A model generated the notes under the pieces. It was given only the letters and a program-made list of their open reading frames with translations. It searched no databases and was not told where the DNA came from. Both the position numbers and the translations under genes were made by a program. From NCBI GenBank assembly GCA_037178625.1, contig CM074134.1, positions 2,294,001 through 2,358,000 on the forward strand: a stretch of DNA of 64,000 nucleotides, read 5' to 3'. Numbering within the stretch: position 1 is the stretch's first letter; each line of letters starts with the position of its first letter. Of the stretch, positions 30,145 through 40,798 are shown in pieces. The stretch comes from Skeletonema tropicum. Taxonomy: Eukaryota; Bacillariophyta; Thalassiosirophyceae; Thalassiosirales; Thalassiosiraceae.

Positions 30145-31821
30145 ATGATTCGCCCAATAATTCTGTTGCTTGCATGCAGAGCTTGCTTAAGTTTCACCAG
30201 TGTGTCCAGAGCCACTATCAATAGACCACTTCATGTTGCGTCACATCGGCAACATTCGATTCCAACAAACACTGTGTTCAACTACAACAACAAGCAAAGC
30301 TCCTCGACATCTACAACATCATATTCTCATTCAGCACTAAAAGCCAGTGTAGATCAAGAAGAATCACCACCATCAACATCATCATCATTCGACAACGAAC
30401 TCAATCAAAAATTACAATCCAACAATCTACAACAAGTTATATCCCACCTCCAATCCAATGCACCACACTACACCAAATCTCTCACCTCCAATCAACTCAA
30501 ATCAATCTTTGACGCCATCGAAGTAGCCACAGTCCAATCCGACGAAAATACAGTCAACAAACGTTCCATTGAAGATGCCACAATCAGTTCGGCAGTGGAA
30601 TTCCGTGCATTGGACAAGGTACGTGCCGAAATGTCCCAATTGTATCAACACCTACGAGAAATGGGACGTCTTCAGGTATTTGGTGCCATTGGACGATTAC
30701 CACCCTCCTCATTACAGCTAGCACCACCGTCGGGGCCGATTTATCCCACGTCGGGGAGTAAAATTATCACTCCGACATTATTGGAAACTGTCACGAATAT
30801 GGAGATGAGTAGTCTTACTCCACAGCCTACCAACTTTTTATTATATGGTGGTGCCATTTTGGCATCTTTGGAGGCGGTGGTTAGTCTTGTGTATGGAATC
30901 AATTTTAACTTTTTGGTCGTGACGACGTTGTTGTTGGCACTTGCCGATCAATTACTTGTGAGCGGGGCAGTGTTTGAGACTGCATTACGAATCTTTCGAC
31001 CTGAAATGACGACACGTATTACAAAGCATGAGGCTGGACATTTCCTTTGTGCGTATTTATTGGGGTGTCCTGTCGAAGGAGTTGTATTGTCGACTTGGGC
31101 GGCACTTCAAGATGGACGATTTGCTGGTCGGGCAGGCTCTGCCGTTTCCGCTGGAACGTCGTATTATGATATTGATCTTAGTGAACAGATTGCTGGACTC
31201 AAGCCATTGACACGTGATAGTATAGATCGATACAGTATCATTGTCATGGGAGGAATTGCAGCCGAAGCAATGGAGTATGGTAGAGCCGATGGTGGAGCTG
31301 GTGATGAAGAAGCACTTGTGAGGTTCCTTCGCTCTTTGAACCCACGGTCGACCAACGCTGTTGCGGCGTGGACGCCAGAATTGATTCGCAACCAGGCCCG
31401 TTGGGGAGCAACCCAAGCCGTCTTGTTGATGAAAGAATACAAACCATGCTATGATGCTCTTGTAGATGCGCTTGAGAGAGGTGGTGATCTGGGGCAATGC
31501 ATAGTAGCAATCGAAGAAGCAGCTGAGAAGAATGGACTGGGATGGTTGCGACACTCGTCTGGTACAATATTAGAAGAGGGAGACTATGGCAAATGGGTGC
31601 CATACAGTGAAGGTGATGGAAGCATGGAGTTGAACGGTAGCATAGAAGAGCCATCATCGGCACCTCTCACGAATGGTGGAACGAATGGAGTACCAACCTT
31701 GGGTGAGGACCCCATAACAGAAGCGGAAGAGTTTCTGAAAATGTACAAAGAAAACCTTACACAAAAGTTGGAAACTATTGACAAGCAGCTGAATGAATTG
31801 GACAACAAGTCAAGTAATTAG
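30145..31821 (+). CDS. M41/FtsH-like zinc peptidase domain protein without AAA ATPase
   Basis: 558 residues from the ATG at 30145; the frame is open slightly earlier but without ATG. A hydrophobic signal-like start (MIRPIILLLACRACLSF) followed by a Ser/Thr/Asn region fits plastid import. Two hydrophobic stretches (about 236-272) precede TKHEAGHFLCAYLLGCPV, where HEAGH (about 295-299) is the zinc-binding helix of FtsH-type peptidases. MGGIAAEAMEYG and the NQARWGATQAVLLMKEY helix follow, as in plant FtsH-like plastid proteins that lack the ATPase module. No Walker A or B motif is present. An uncharged linker and a coiled coil (FLKMYKENLTQKLETIDKQL) end the protein. Confidence 0.82.
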   Translation: MIRPIILLLACRACLSFTSVSRATINRPLHVASHRQHSIPTNTVFNYNNKQSSSTSTTSYSHSALKASVDQEESPPSTSSSFDNELNQKLQSNNLQQVISHLQSNAPHYTKSLTSNQLKSIFDAIEVATVQSDENTVNKRSIEDATISSAVEFRALDKVRAEMSQLYQHLREMGRLQVFGAIGRLPPSSLQLAPPSGPIYPTSGSKIITPTLLETVTNMEMSSLTPQPTNFLLYGGAILASLEAVVSLVYGINFNFLVVTTLLLALADQLLVSGAVFETALRIFRPEMTTRITKHEAGHFLCAYLLGCPVEGVVLSTWAALQDGRFAGRAGSAVSAGTSYYDIDLSEQIAGLKPLTRDSIDRYSIIVMGGIAAEAMEYGRADGGAGDEEALVRFLRSLNPRSTNAVAAWTPELIRNQARWGATQAVLLMKEYKPCYDALVDALERGGDLGQCIVAIEEAAEKNGLGWLRHSSGTILEEGDYGKWVPYSEGDGSMELNGSIEEPSSAPLTNGGTNGVPTLGEDPITEAEEFLKMYKENLTQKLETIDKQLNELDNKSSN

Positions 31822-31842
31822 CTAAATAATACTCTAAAATGT

Positions 31843-33743
31843 TTACCAACTACTACCATCATCCCACCCATTTAACTCAATTGCTTCTCTTCGTTTTGCT
31901 TTCTCCGCTGCACGTTCCTGCCGCTTCAAATCCTCCCCAAATGCCTCCTCATCCTTATGATGAGCTTCCACATCTCGATGTCTCGTGCCAACACTCACTG
32001 GCTGCTTTACAATTCCATTGTTTGACGAGCTGCAAGATCCACTAGGATCAGTGAATGACTTGCCATCATTGCGCCTCAATCGTGCTCTCAATACCACTGC
32101 CAAATGTTCCACAAGAACCACCGCTCTATGCCTTCCATACTCACTCCCAATCGATATAGTCATGGTAAGTGGGTTGATTGCGCTATGTTCCCCCTCGTCA
32201 ATTGCTTCCACGAGCACCTTGATAACTTCATCGGCTATTGCATTGGTTCTTTGTCTCATTGGACTCTGAGCTGGAGAATTGTTAGTAGTATTACCACCTT
32301 CATCATCATCACCTCCATCTCCATCATCATCATCATTACTACCACCACCTGATTTCGATGAAGGGTTCAGCAACGATCGTTTCACAAGGTAAGATAATCC
32401 ATTAAATTTCGACACACTTCCCGGAGCACGATCCAAATCGCGAATATCTATAGGAGGCAATGGATGGGCATAGCTGAATCCTTTGGAGTTCTTTGGTGCA
32501 TTGTATTTGTATCCGACTGAATGGAACATGAATGGAAATTAGATTAATAATGGATTGTGACACAAGAAATACAATATACTGCGGTTCGAAATGGGCTGTA
32601 CTTACATGACATGAGTTCCAAGTGAATGGGAGCCTTCCCAAAAGGAGCTAGCATTCCATTGTTGTCATCCGTTTTCTTGGTTTGTCTCTTACTAGATGTT
32701 CGCTGGAAATTATTTGATCTAGACGAAGAATCGTGATGCTGTTGTTGTTGGTCTTCTCCTTGTGGTGGTGGATGTTGCTGCTGCTTCTTCCAATCCACAT
32801 CTTGCTCACCATACTCCGCCAACAAATCTGATAGTGGCTTTAGACTAGATTGAAACGGAACATTATTGCCATTGGTAGTTGTATCTTCTGCATTCTTCCT
32901 TTCTAATTTGTTGCTGTTGTTGGTCTTCCAGTGAACATCTTGTTCACCATATTCGGCAAGTAATTCTGACATTGGTTTGGTACATCTACTCTTGAAATCC
33001 TCGTTTGTCATGTCATTTTCTTGTGTACTTGTAACTGTACTATTTTGATTGTCACTATTGAATGAGGTTGATGTTGGTGGATCATCCGATAAACCAAATG
33101 CATCTACAGATGAGAGTAAAGTCATGGCAGCAGTGCAGGCAATAGCAGCTGTCACTTCATCCTCACTTTCCTTGATTTCATTGGATATCATTGTCTTGAC
33201 CTGTTCAGTTACAGACTCATCAATGCCTATACTATTACTAGATGGAACAGCTTGTCTGGTAGATGATTGTCCAGACAAAGAAGACGTTGATTGATCCTTT
33301 CGTCTTGGCTGACGCTGCTTGGGTGGTTGTCGATCATAATCATCCTCACCAGCCCATCGACTACTTCCAAAACTTGCACCCTTTCGTCCACCACCACTAC
33401 CAAATCCACCATTCGATCCTCTTCCCAAATTGGTCTTTTCTCTCGACACTCTCAAAGTCTTCCCATCAAACATCACCCCATCCAATACTTGAATGGCATA
33501 GTCCACATCAACAAATTCTACGAGTGCATAGACACTACTACTGTTGGAAATTCCACCACCACCCTTGTGGTGTTGAGTCTTGGGTTGTACAATGGTGATT
33601 CCATCTCCTTCAGGATGATTACGTATCTGAAGGCAATGGGGGAGGATGAGATTGGTGTAGAGGGATTGGCTGAGGTTGGGACGGGGGCGGAGGTTGCCTA
33701 TGTAGGCTCTTCGGCGTCTCTTATTGGTGGCGGCCATCTTCAT
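31843..33743 (-). CDS. RRM RNA-binding protein with two EYGEQDVxWK motifs
   Basis: Exons 33743-32606 and 32516-31843 with an 89-bp intron (GTAAGT...TTCAG) give 603 residues; the start MKMAATNKRRRRAYIGN was chosen because the RRM begins directly after it. The RRM spans about 13-105: RAYIGNL (RNP2) and YALVEFVDVDYAIQVLDG with GKTLRVSREK (RNP1 is atypical). A basic Gly/Arg region follows. Two copies of a 16-residue motif, PMSELLAEYGEQDVHW and PLSDLLAEYGEQDVDW, lie about 40 residues apart. The C-terminal exon begins MSFGYKYNAPKNSKGF and has a folded-looking section (ADEVIKVLVEAIDEG). The function is unknown beyond RNA binding. Its start is 105 bp from the divergent Ser-rich membrane-protein gene. 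Confidence 0.82.
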
Positions 33744-33847
33744 TGTGATTATTGTGAGCGGGGAGATTTGAGATTTTAGTGGTTTTGAGAGTGATCGATG
33801 ACGGAGGATAGGGTACCAATTCCGACGTATATTTTGACTCGACTCAA

Positions 33848-36319
33848 ATGAATCAAGAACAAAAATCACTTTTTTCCTTTGGCTCGAGATTTATCGTATT
33901 CAGATGCACCATGGCAACGCTCCTCCTATCAACGTCCTGTGCACCACTCCAGAGGTCCTCCACCCCTTCTCATGGTGGTGGCAGTGCACCCATTGATCCT
34001 ATCTCCGCTACTTCAGATCGGCCCAGTTTCGACAATAACGGCTCTGGTGCCGCAAGTGGCAAGAATGGCTGCGTCACGACCGAACAAACCGCCGATAATG
34101 CTGCTGGCGATGCTACCAATTTTTTGGACGGCGGCCACTCTTGCCAACACCACGCTTCGTCATCAATAGTCAATTCGAACTCACAAGATAATAGTATAGG
34201 GGGCAGCAGTCACGTGGAAACGCGCCCACAGCAAGGAGGCCAACGAGTAGAAATCCTAGATAAACTTACAGCATTACCGGTCCAATGCGATATTACAATC
34301 GTTCCGAGAGCGCAGCATCCATCTGATCTATCATCTGTCAATAATGCCTCGTCTCTAGATTCCAATGATACAAGCAACAGTAGTAGAGTTGATGTTAATG
34401 GTGGTGGGGAGAGTGATGTCATGATGCAACCTGTACGAATCACCCAGCAAAACTTTCATCCATGCGGTATGGACAATATTGTACGATTGGCGGATGGTTC
34501 GGTAACGACATCGGATTTCATTCTCAGTCTTGCCAATTGTGGCGTACGTGTTGGTGGTATAAATGAACATGATGATGGTAAAAAAAGAATCAGATTGCCG
34601 GTGCAGGCCATTCCTTCCTCCTTGTCCATTCCATCATTCCACAATAATGTTGAGGAGGATACTATGGGACATCATCGTGACAACTTGTCCAACTCCTATT
34701 CAAGAGGAGAGAAGCACACTGTGGAAGAAGTGGCAATATCATTTGACTTTTCAATGGCAGTAGATGTATATCAACAGCGTTTCGATGAGATATCCACTGC
34801 AGAGAAGTTGAATCATAGCAAACTTCATCCTACTCGTGTCCAGAATCCATCGTGGAATGCAGATGGTACTACCATCTTGAACGAGCAGAATGCTCAAGAC
34901 TTTTCCAAGGCACATGTCAAGAATATGGAAATAAATTCCATCATGTCCACACTCGAGGAAGAATCCCAATTCATCAAAAAGACGTTATTCATCCTTGGCT
35001 CATTTGGATGTGGTCTCTTCCTATGTATGGTATGGACAATCTACAAGTTGGAACGTGGAAGGCGTTCACGACGAAAAGTGCATGTCAAGAGGGTACTTGT
35101 GGAGAATGTCCCAAGTGAAATCATTGGTACTCCTCCTCCTCCTGCAAATAATAATGCTACAACAATGACGAATAATACTGGTACTACTACTACCAAGTCT
35201 CGAGAAGGTGGAGTGACATCATCATCACTCCGATCTCATCCATCGCTTCAGTCGAATGGAAGAGCTCATTTTCTGGAGGAGATATCACCTATTCGCTCCT
35301 CCTCATCGGTTTCATTGGATGAAGCCGAAGAAGAAGAAGAAGAAGAAGTGGAAGAACAAGCTGATGATGCAGTGGCGGCTGTTGTATCGGAAGCTAAAAC
35401 AGCAGTACATGAAACGTTACACTTGATTACACCTCAAGATGTCATCACTGTTACTGGTAGCACTTCTTCCAATTCTAATGAAAGGCAGAAGTCATCCTCA
35501 CCTCGTCATTGGTATGAGGACTTCCTCTCTCCCAAAGGTTGTTCCAAGAAGGCAGCGAGAAATAATAGGACTGACAATGCTGTACTTTCGGGACATGAGG
35601 AGGTGGCAAGATCCCTATTTTGTTCTTCTTCATCGTCGAGTGATTGCAACAAAGAGTCTCCGTCCATGGGCAATAAGGACTCATTAGATACCAGCAAGGG
35701 GGGTACTTCTTCATCATCTTCTATGTTGAATGCTCCAAAGAAGAAAGTGCTTGTAACTCCAATCGAAAGAGCATCGTTGAAATCACCTCCTCCAAGCGAT
35801 GTTAGTCTGCTGAAATTGTCGAATGATATCGAATCAACGATATCACCATTGATGATTTCAACCGAGACGGAGGGAACACATGAGTCGTCCACAAGTGGTG
35901 AGTTTGATGATCCCAAGACCAGTTGTGAAGAAGATATCGACAAAGAGGAACATTGTACTGTTACTCCTACTTCTACGGCCGCCAATGAAGAATCAAGTAA
36001 AACTATCAAGCCATCTTGTACACCAATCAACACACCCAAACCCAAGAGCTCCAGAATTCTAAAGACTCCTGCGACAGATATCTCAATCAGCTCGGAAGAA
36101 AGTCAGGCCTCAGCATCACTAAGGGCGAGGAAGATCTTTGCACAAGAGCTGGCAAAGAAGGCGCTGTCTCCTCCGAACGCACAGAAGACAAATTTTTCAA
36201 CGAGCATTGCAAGGAGGGCTGCCGAGGTTCAGACTCCAAAGGAAAAGCTAACGCCACTCAGTGCATCTTCGAGTCTGTGTGATGATGAACCTTCTCCATT
36301 TTTAGACGATTACTGGTGA
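33848..36319 (+). CDS. Ser-rich single-pass membrane protein, unknown
   Basis: 823 residues; an alternative Met is at about 33911. Most of the chain is Ser/Thr/Asn/Glu-rich and probably disordered. One clear transmembrane segment lies near residues 379-402 (TLFILGSFGCGLFLCMVW), followed at once by a strongly basic stretch (KLERGRRSRRKVHVKR), which by the positive-inside rule places the C-terminal 420 residues in the cytosol. The N-terminal half has a few structured-looking parts (MDNIVRLADGSVTTSDFIL, EVAISFDFSMAVDVYQQRF). The C-terminus ends in a conserved-looking PSPFLDDYW. I recognise no domain. Confidence 0.72.
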   Translation: MNQEQKSLFSFGSRFIVFRCTMATLLLSTSCAPLQRSSTPSHGGGSAPIDPISATSDRPSFDNNGSGAASGKNGCVTTEQTADNAAGDATNFLDGGHSCQHHASSSIVNSNSQDNSIGGSSHVETRPQQGGQRVEILDKLTALPVQCDITIVPRAQHPSDLSSVNNASSLDSNDTSNSSRVDVNGGGESDVMMQPVRITQQNFHPCGMDNIVRLADGSVTTSDFILSLANCGVRVGGINEHDDGKKRIRLPVQAIPSSLSIPSFHNNVEEDTMGHHRDNLSNSYSRGEKHTVEEVAISFDFSMAVDVYQQRFDEISTAEKLNHSKLHPTRVQNPSWNADGTTILNEQNAQDFSKAHVKNMEINSIMSTLEEESQFIKKTLFILGSFGCGLFLCMVWTIYKLERGRRSRRKVHVKRVLVENVPSEIIGTPPPPANNNATTMTNNTGTTTTKSREGGVTSSSLRSHPSLQSNGRAHFLEEISPIRSSSSVSLDEAEEEEEEEVEEQADDAVAAVVSEAKTAVHETLHLITPQDVITVTGSTSSNSNERQKSSSPRHWYEDFLSPKGCSKKAARNNRTDNAVLSGHEEVARSLFCSSSSSSDCNKESPSMGNKDSLDTSKGGTSSSSSMLNAPKKKVLVTPIERASLKSPPPSDVSLLKLSNDIESTISPLMISTETEGTHESSTSGEFDDPKTSCEEDIDKEEHCTVTPTSTAANEESSKTIKPSCTPINTPKPKSSRILKTPATDISISSEESQASASLRARKIFAQELAKKALSPPNAQKTNFSTSIARRAAEVQTPKEKLTPLSASSSLCDDEPSPFLDDYW

Positions 36320-36419
36320 ATCCTTTCTTTCCAGTTTGAGTTGCGCTTCGAATTCATTCATATATATATGTTGTAATTATAATCTTTACGAATGCATCAA
36401 ATACATTACTGTATCATTT

Positions 36420-38765
36420 CTAGGGTCGCATCTTGTTTGATAGGTCGCAGACTTCTTGACACCGTTCGATAGGTTTCCGAAAGCTTTTCGATTTGATGTG
36501 CTGTATGACAGCTTCTGCGCTTTCACCACAGACAATGAGTGCCACGGCACCGCAGTATAACGCGACGCTTGCTGTGACATGCGCTGCAGTGTGATTGTCA
36601 CTGCCACGAGGAAAGTCAGAATTGGTTTCACTCAAATATGCCGTGTCTTTGTCACATCTGTCTAGCAAAAGCATTACCTCCGTTAGAATTTTACCACCAT
36701 GCTTTGTCATTATGGGATATGCACCATTCATCAGCGACAGTAGGCAAGCCATGGCCGATATATGAATAGCATGTGATTCAAGACTGCTACCACGCCATCC
36801 AACCAGAGGTAAAAGTGCAGAGAGCCCAACTCTGGCAATTTCAATGGATGCTGCATCGGGCAAGTTGGAAAGTAGTGCTAGTAGAGGATTGATACCAGCT
36901 ACCAAAATACCAGCGATGCGTTCATCATTACCGTCACGTCCTCCGAGTTGTGCTTGGTTTATCACTCTATTCATCATATCCACAGTAGCCTTTCTAGCCA
37001 ATGTTGCTGGTTGAACAATGCAGTCAGGATGCTGAGACAAATTCGACAAGTATTGAATCCATTTTGATTGAGCGAAACAGATAGTTGTGATCAGCGGTGC
37101 TTCCTCACGTCCACAATGTTCTATCGCAGTTTCGAATGCAGACGTCAAAAACGGATTGAATTGTGCAACAAACGATGGTGTTCTTGCGTCTGGTCCAAAA
37201 GGAGACAATGATTCGATCACAGATAGAACAATTGCCGCCCCGAGCCCCTGATGAAATGATTGAACTTCATCTAACAAAGTTAGCGCGACTGGGATTGTAT
37301 CCAACATCGCACTATCACATTCTTTAAAGCTCGAGTGCTGGGAGAGCACCGCACAAGAGATCAATGTGGCCGCGGATACTCGAAATCTGTTGTGCTCTTT
37401 CGTCAAATCGGAAGTATCATCGGTATCTGATGTTGGTTTTTTAAAATCTGGCTGTTCATCTCCAATCCGTCTCACAAGAGGTATATATGAAGTAGCTGTT
37501 TTTGACGCAACGTCACTAAGTTTGGAAGTTGAGGTGGATGGATAGGATAACCTCGCATAAAAGAATGCACGTACAGTTGATGTAAGCACTTGCACACCGA
37601 CATTACGACTTATGCTTTGAAGCAATGGAAGAATCTCACTAGATCTATGATTGATTCCATTGCATGATCTCTCTTGTGACGGTGATGTGATGGCTGATGC
37701 TGAATGAATTTGTTTCAATACCCCGACAGCAGCCATGAAACTCACGCCATCCGACCAAGGTGCAGCGAAATGAGCCGACCGAGAAGACCAGTCAACAATG
37801 GTCCGTTGCATAAACGACGATGAAGTCATCAAATCAGAATCATCCATCATAGAATAAGGAGACGGCGAACAGCACTTCAAAGCAGCAGCAATCGAAATTG
37901 GACTGCAGTTCGTGCCATCTTTGGTACTTTCCAGGATCCAATCTAGGAGCGTTCCAATACCAAAGTTTCCACTCTTTGATTTTTTCCCATCCCCAACAAA
38001 TGGAACACACATGACGGTTGCTATTGATAACGCCTCTCTGAATGCAGTCAAATCACTCTCGTTGTTCATATCTATCATGCCACTGGAGGAAAGTAATGTA
38101 ACACAATAACCCAGCAGCCGTAGGAGGTATGGAAAGACTTTGTTCTTGGTCCTTGAATCATTGTTTGGTATCGTCTTGGACATCCAATGTAAAATATCTT
38201 GAGAGATGCAATTGATAATATTCCCAATTTGAAGCAGTTCGTCTCTGTCTTGATAGCTGCTATTGCTTATGTGCACTTCGGAAAGACTGTTAACCACTCC
38301 ATCCAATCCACAAGAAGTTGCCGTGTCGCTGCTAACATCTACATCTGCAGCATTCTTGACAAAATATGCAAGAAGAAGCTCATAATGCTCAATTACTTTC
38401 ACTGCCCCGTTCACTGAATCAGCCTGATGAGCTACCACGGGACGGATGATTGTTTCATAACAGCTAAGTAGCTCTCGAATTATTGCAAGTGATATTGCTT
38501 CATCACCCGACTCCTCATGGCACACCTCCAACAATTTGCGGTACCAAAATTTACACACTGCTGGAAGAGGAGGCAGTGATGACTTCTCATCACGAGCGTC
38601 TATTTGTGATTGAAGTTCATTTTCGTCATCTCCATCGGCAGTAGTTGTATTATGATGTATCGGATCACTGTAGTGCTTCACTAATGAGGTGCATGCGTTT
38701 TGAGCGGCGGCCTCCAGTGATGATTGATTAGGAGTTGTGGAGATTGTTGAGATGAGTGCCGTCAT
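36420..38765 (-). CDS. Helical-repeat (ARM/HEAT-like) protein, unknown
   Basis: 781 residues, no intron. The sequence is almost entirely amphipathic helices rich in Leu, Ala and Ser (for example LLQSISRNVGVQVLTSTVRA, PLLALLSNLPDAASIEIARV, SALLPLVGWRGSSLESHA), the pattern of an alpha-solenoid. There is no signal peptide or membrane segment and no motif that names the family. It could be a scaffold or assembly factor. It is convergent with the Ser-rich membrane gene (100 bp between stops). Confidence 0.75.
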   Translation of the reverse strand: MTALISTISTTPNQSSLEAAAQNACTSLVKHYSDPIHHNTTTADGDDENELQSQIDARDEKSSLPPLPAVCKFWYRKLLEVCHEESGDEAISLAIIRELLSCYETIIRPVVAHQADSVNGAVKVIEHYELLLAYFVKNAADVDVSSDTATSCGLDGVVNSLSEVHISNSSYQDRDELLQIGNIINCISQDILHWMSKTIPNNDSRTKNKVFPYLLRLLGYCVTLLSSSGMIDMNNESDLTAFREALSIATVMCVPFVGDGKKSKSGNFGIGTLLDWILESTKDGTNCSPISIAAALKCCSPSPYSMMDDSDLMTSSSFMQRTIVDWSSRSAHFAAPWSDGVSFMAAVGVLKQIHSASAITSPSQERSCNGINHRSSEILPLLQSISRNVGVQVLTSTVRAFFYARLSYPSTSTSKLSDVASKTATSYIPLVRRIGDEQPDFKKPTSDTDDTSDLTKEHNRFRVSAATLISCAVLSQHSSFKECDSAMLDTIPVALTLLDEVQSFHQGLGAAIVLSVIESLSPFGPDARTPSFVAQFNPFLTSAFETAIEHCGREEAPLITTICFAQSKWIQYLSNLSQHPDCIVQPATLARKATVDMMNRVINQAQLGGRDGNDERIAGILVAGINPLLALLSNLPDAASIEIARVGLSALLPLVGWRGSSLESHAIHISAMACLLSLMNGAYPIMTKHGGKILTEVMLLLDRCDKDTAYLSETNSDFPRGSDNHTAAHVTASVALYCGAVALIVCGESAEAVIQHIKSKSFRKPIERCQEVCDLSNKMRP

Positions 38766-39271
38766 CTTCGTTTAGTTATCGTTGTCAATGTTCATTAAGG
38801 AGTATCTACTGCCAATATCATTACCACCACCTATTATTAATATGGTGATGGTGGCATCTTCATCTATCTTCATCTTGATTGAGAGAAGATAAGTATTACG
38901 TAAATGCGAATAATGTTGGAAGGAAAAGATCTTAAAATTTATCTCGAGTCACGAGCTGAATAGGTAATTCATCTCTATGTAATAATGATCATTTAAAAGT
39001 CGAGTCACGATCTGAAATCCATATAAACTCCTAGGGTGGGATACTACATCATTGCCTAACCCTAATAATGATTCCCCTGATGATGCAATAGCTTATGCAA
39101 CATGCAACGATAACAGCCTCAGACTGAATATTTACATAGCCTGTAGAGGCATACTTAGCGGATCACTTTGGCTTGGATAAAAGTAGGGAGGAGATGCATT
39201 CAAAGCAGTGTCAGTCGTCAGTCTCAGTCAGCAAGGCAGGCAGCGCAGCCTAACCAATCATACTTATTATT
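38766..39271 (+). promoter_or_regulatory. Intergenic region with promoter module upstream of the LRR gene
   Basis: 506 bp between the divergent helical-repeat and LRR genes. It holds two copies of TCGAGTCACGA (38944-38954 and 39000-39010), a TATAAA at 39022-39027 and TTGCCTAACCCTAA at 39052-39065. The second TCGAGTCACGA, TATAAA and TTGCCTAACCCTAA recur in the same order upstream of the next rightward gene (40451-40491). GAGTCA is the core bound by many bZIP factors, which is only suggestive here. Confidence 0.6.
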
Positions 39272-40252
39272 ATGGCGGACCACGCAGATGATAATAACGA
39301 CGATGGGGAAGTTTTTGTCTACAGGGGAGGGGAGGCTCCTCTGCATGTCACTCACGTCCGCATCGATAAATCAGTCGATGAGATTGAGGCAAACGCATTT
39401 TCATTTAGTGAGAGGAGGTTGGTGAAGGTGGAGACTCACGAAGGGATCAGAAAAGTTGGGAAGAGTGCGTTCGAGGCTTGCAGATCTTTGCCGCAGATAA
39501 ATCTCAAATCTGTATCTGAAATCGGCTATGCGGCATTTGGTGCATGTGATAATCTGGTGGATGTGGAGTTTGGCGAAGAACTGGAAACAATTGGAGACTA
39601 TGCGTTTTCTGAATGCCCTCTAAAGCATCTCAAGCTTCCATCAGTTTCTACCATCGGGAAATCTGCCTTCTGTGACTGCAAAGCCATAACAGATATCGAG
39701 TTGTCGGAACAACTTGAAACAATTGGATCACTTGCATTCCATTCCTGTAAGAAACTTCAACGCATCGCCATCCCGCCGAAGAGAGATCTATTTCAAATCC
39801 ATGAGATTTGGCAGAATTATGACCAGTTTAACTGGTGTGAGCAGCTAACAACAGTTGATCTTGTTGGGGGGATCCACACAACTATTTCATCATTACACAT
39901 GGACAGCTGGAAAAATTACGTTATTACAGAAATCAATCGAATAAATCAGGTTCTTCCCCACACAAATTCCCTAGAAAAGACGGAAGTAATTGTACAATGG
40001 TTGGAATCGGTAGTCGACCAATTTGAGCATTACAAAGGTGAACACTACAAATATGTCAAAGAGGGAGTAACTCTGCTGGAACTTGCTCTGTGGAAGACCA
40101 AACTCGATGAAAAGGAAGAGAACTGGGGAGAGGGGAGAGCAAAGAAAGCCAAGATAGATGCGAATAGTGCAAGGAAAGAGAGGCGCGTTACATGTGGTGC
40201 TGATATGGTGATCAAGAATGTGCTTCCTTATCTTCGGCTAGACTTAAGCTAG
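39272..40252 (+). CDS. BspA-type leucine-rich-repeat protein
   Basis: 326 residues without signal peptide. After an acidic start come about five LRR_5/BspA repeats (about 25-165) with the typical pattern of a short beta strand and an 'I...AF..C' turn: VRKVGKSAFEAC-like KVGKSAFEACRSL, EIGYAAFGACDNL, TIGDYAFSECPL, TIGKSAFCDCKAI and TIGSLAFHSCKKL. The C-terminal 150 residues are helical (SLEKTEVIVQWLESVVDQF) and end in a conserved-looking VIKNVLPYLRLDL. Diatoms have many such intracellular proteins; their partners are mostly unknown. Confidence 0.85.
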   Translation: MADHADDNNDDGEVFVYRGGEAPLHVTHVRIDKSVDEIEANAFSFSERRLVKVETHEGIRKVGKSAFEACRSLPQINLKSVSEIGYAAFGACDNLVDVEFGEELETIGDYAFSECPLKHLKLPSVSTIGKSAFCDCKAITDIELSEQLETIGSLAFHSCKKLQRIAIPPKRDLFQIHEIWQNYDQFNWCEQLTTVDLVGGIHTTISSLHMDSWKNYVITEINRINQVLPHTNSLEKTEVIVQWLESVVDQFEHYKGEHYKYVKEGVTLLELALWKTKLDEKEENWGEGRAKKAKIDANSARKERRVTCGADMVIKNVLPYLRLDLS

Positions 40253-40798
40253 CTGTTAGAGTTGTTCTCTCATAGAAGTACTTCAGCATCTGGAATCTCT
40301 ACATACTTTCTTCATTCGATCATTCCAATTGCAAACTTTGCAAAGCAAATAGCGGTCAGTGTACCATATAGAAGGAGTGCGTAAATGCATATGATGTAGA
40401 AATGAAAATCTCAAATGTTTTTAACTGAGTCATTAGCTATAGTACTTAACTCGAGTCACGAAGTACAAAAATATAAATTGCCTAACCCTAACAACCGCTG
40501 TCACAAAAGGTCACAAAGCACGAAGATAGAGAGCACGATGGCAACATCGCTATGTAGTAATACGCTGTAATAAAGGAGCGCATCGTAAACACTGAGCCAT
40601 ACGGCCAACTGCTTCTTCTCGGGGAATGATACCGATCATCAAATACTACTGGCTAAACAAATTCTACAACTGCCATAAAATCTTCGCGCTTGTCCATTGC
40701 GTCGTGCTTCGAACTTCGAACACAACGGAACACAACCTACTCAACAGGCTGTCTCTATAGCTGTCTCTGCTACAGCGTCTTAAGTAAATAACAGAATC
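40253..40798 (+). promoter_or_regulatory. Intergenic region with matching promoter module
   Basis: 546 bp. A degenerate CTGAGTCATTAGCT (40425-40438), TCGAGTCACGA (40451-40461), TATAAA (40472-40477) and TTGCCTAACCCTAA (40478-40491) mirror the set upstream of the LRR gene. The gap between TCGAGTCACGA and TATAAA is 10 bp here and 11 bp there. GCGTAAATGC-like sequence (about 40379) also has a counterpart at about 38899. Confidence 0.6.

Noticed and set aside
34210..36045. Several frames overlapping the Ser-rich membrane protein on both strands
   Set aside because: Low-complexity Ser/Asp codon runs leave other frames open by chance; none has conserved features.
39052..40491. CCTAACCCTAA considered as interstitial telomere repeat
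   Set aside because: Only one and a half CCCTAA units occur at each site, always after TATAAA in front of a gene; a promoter word fits better.
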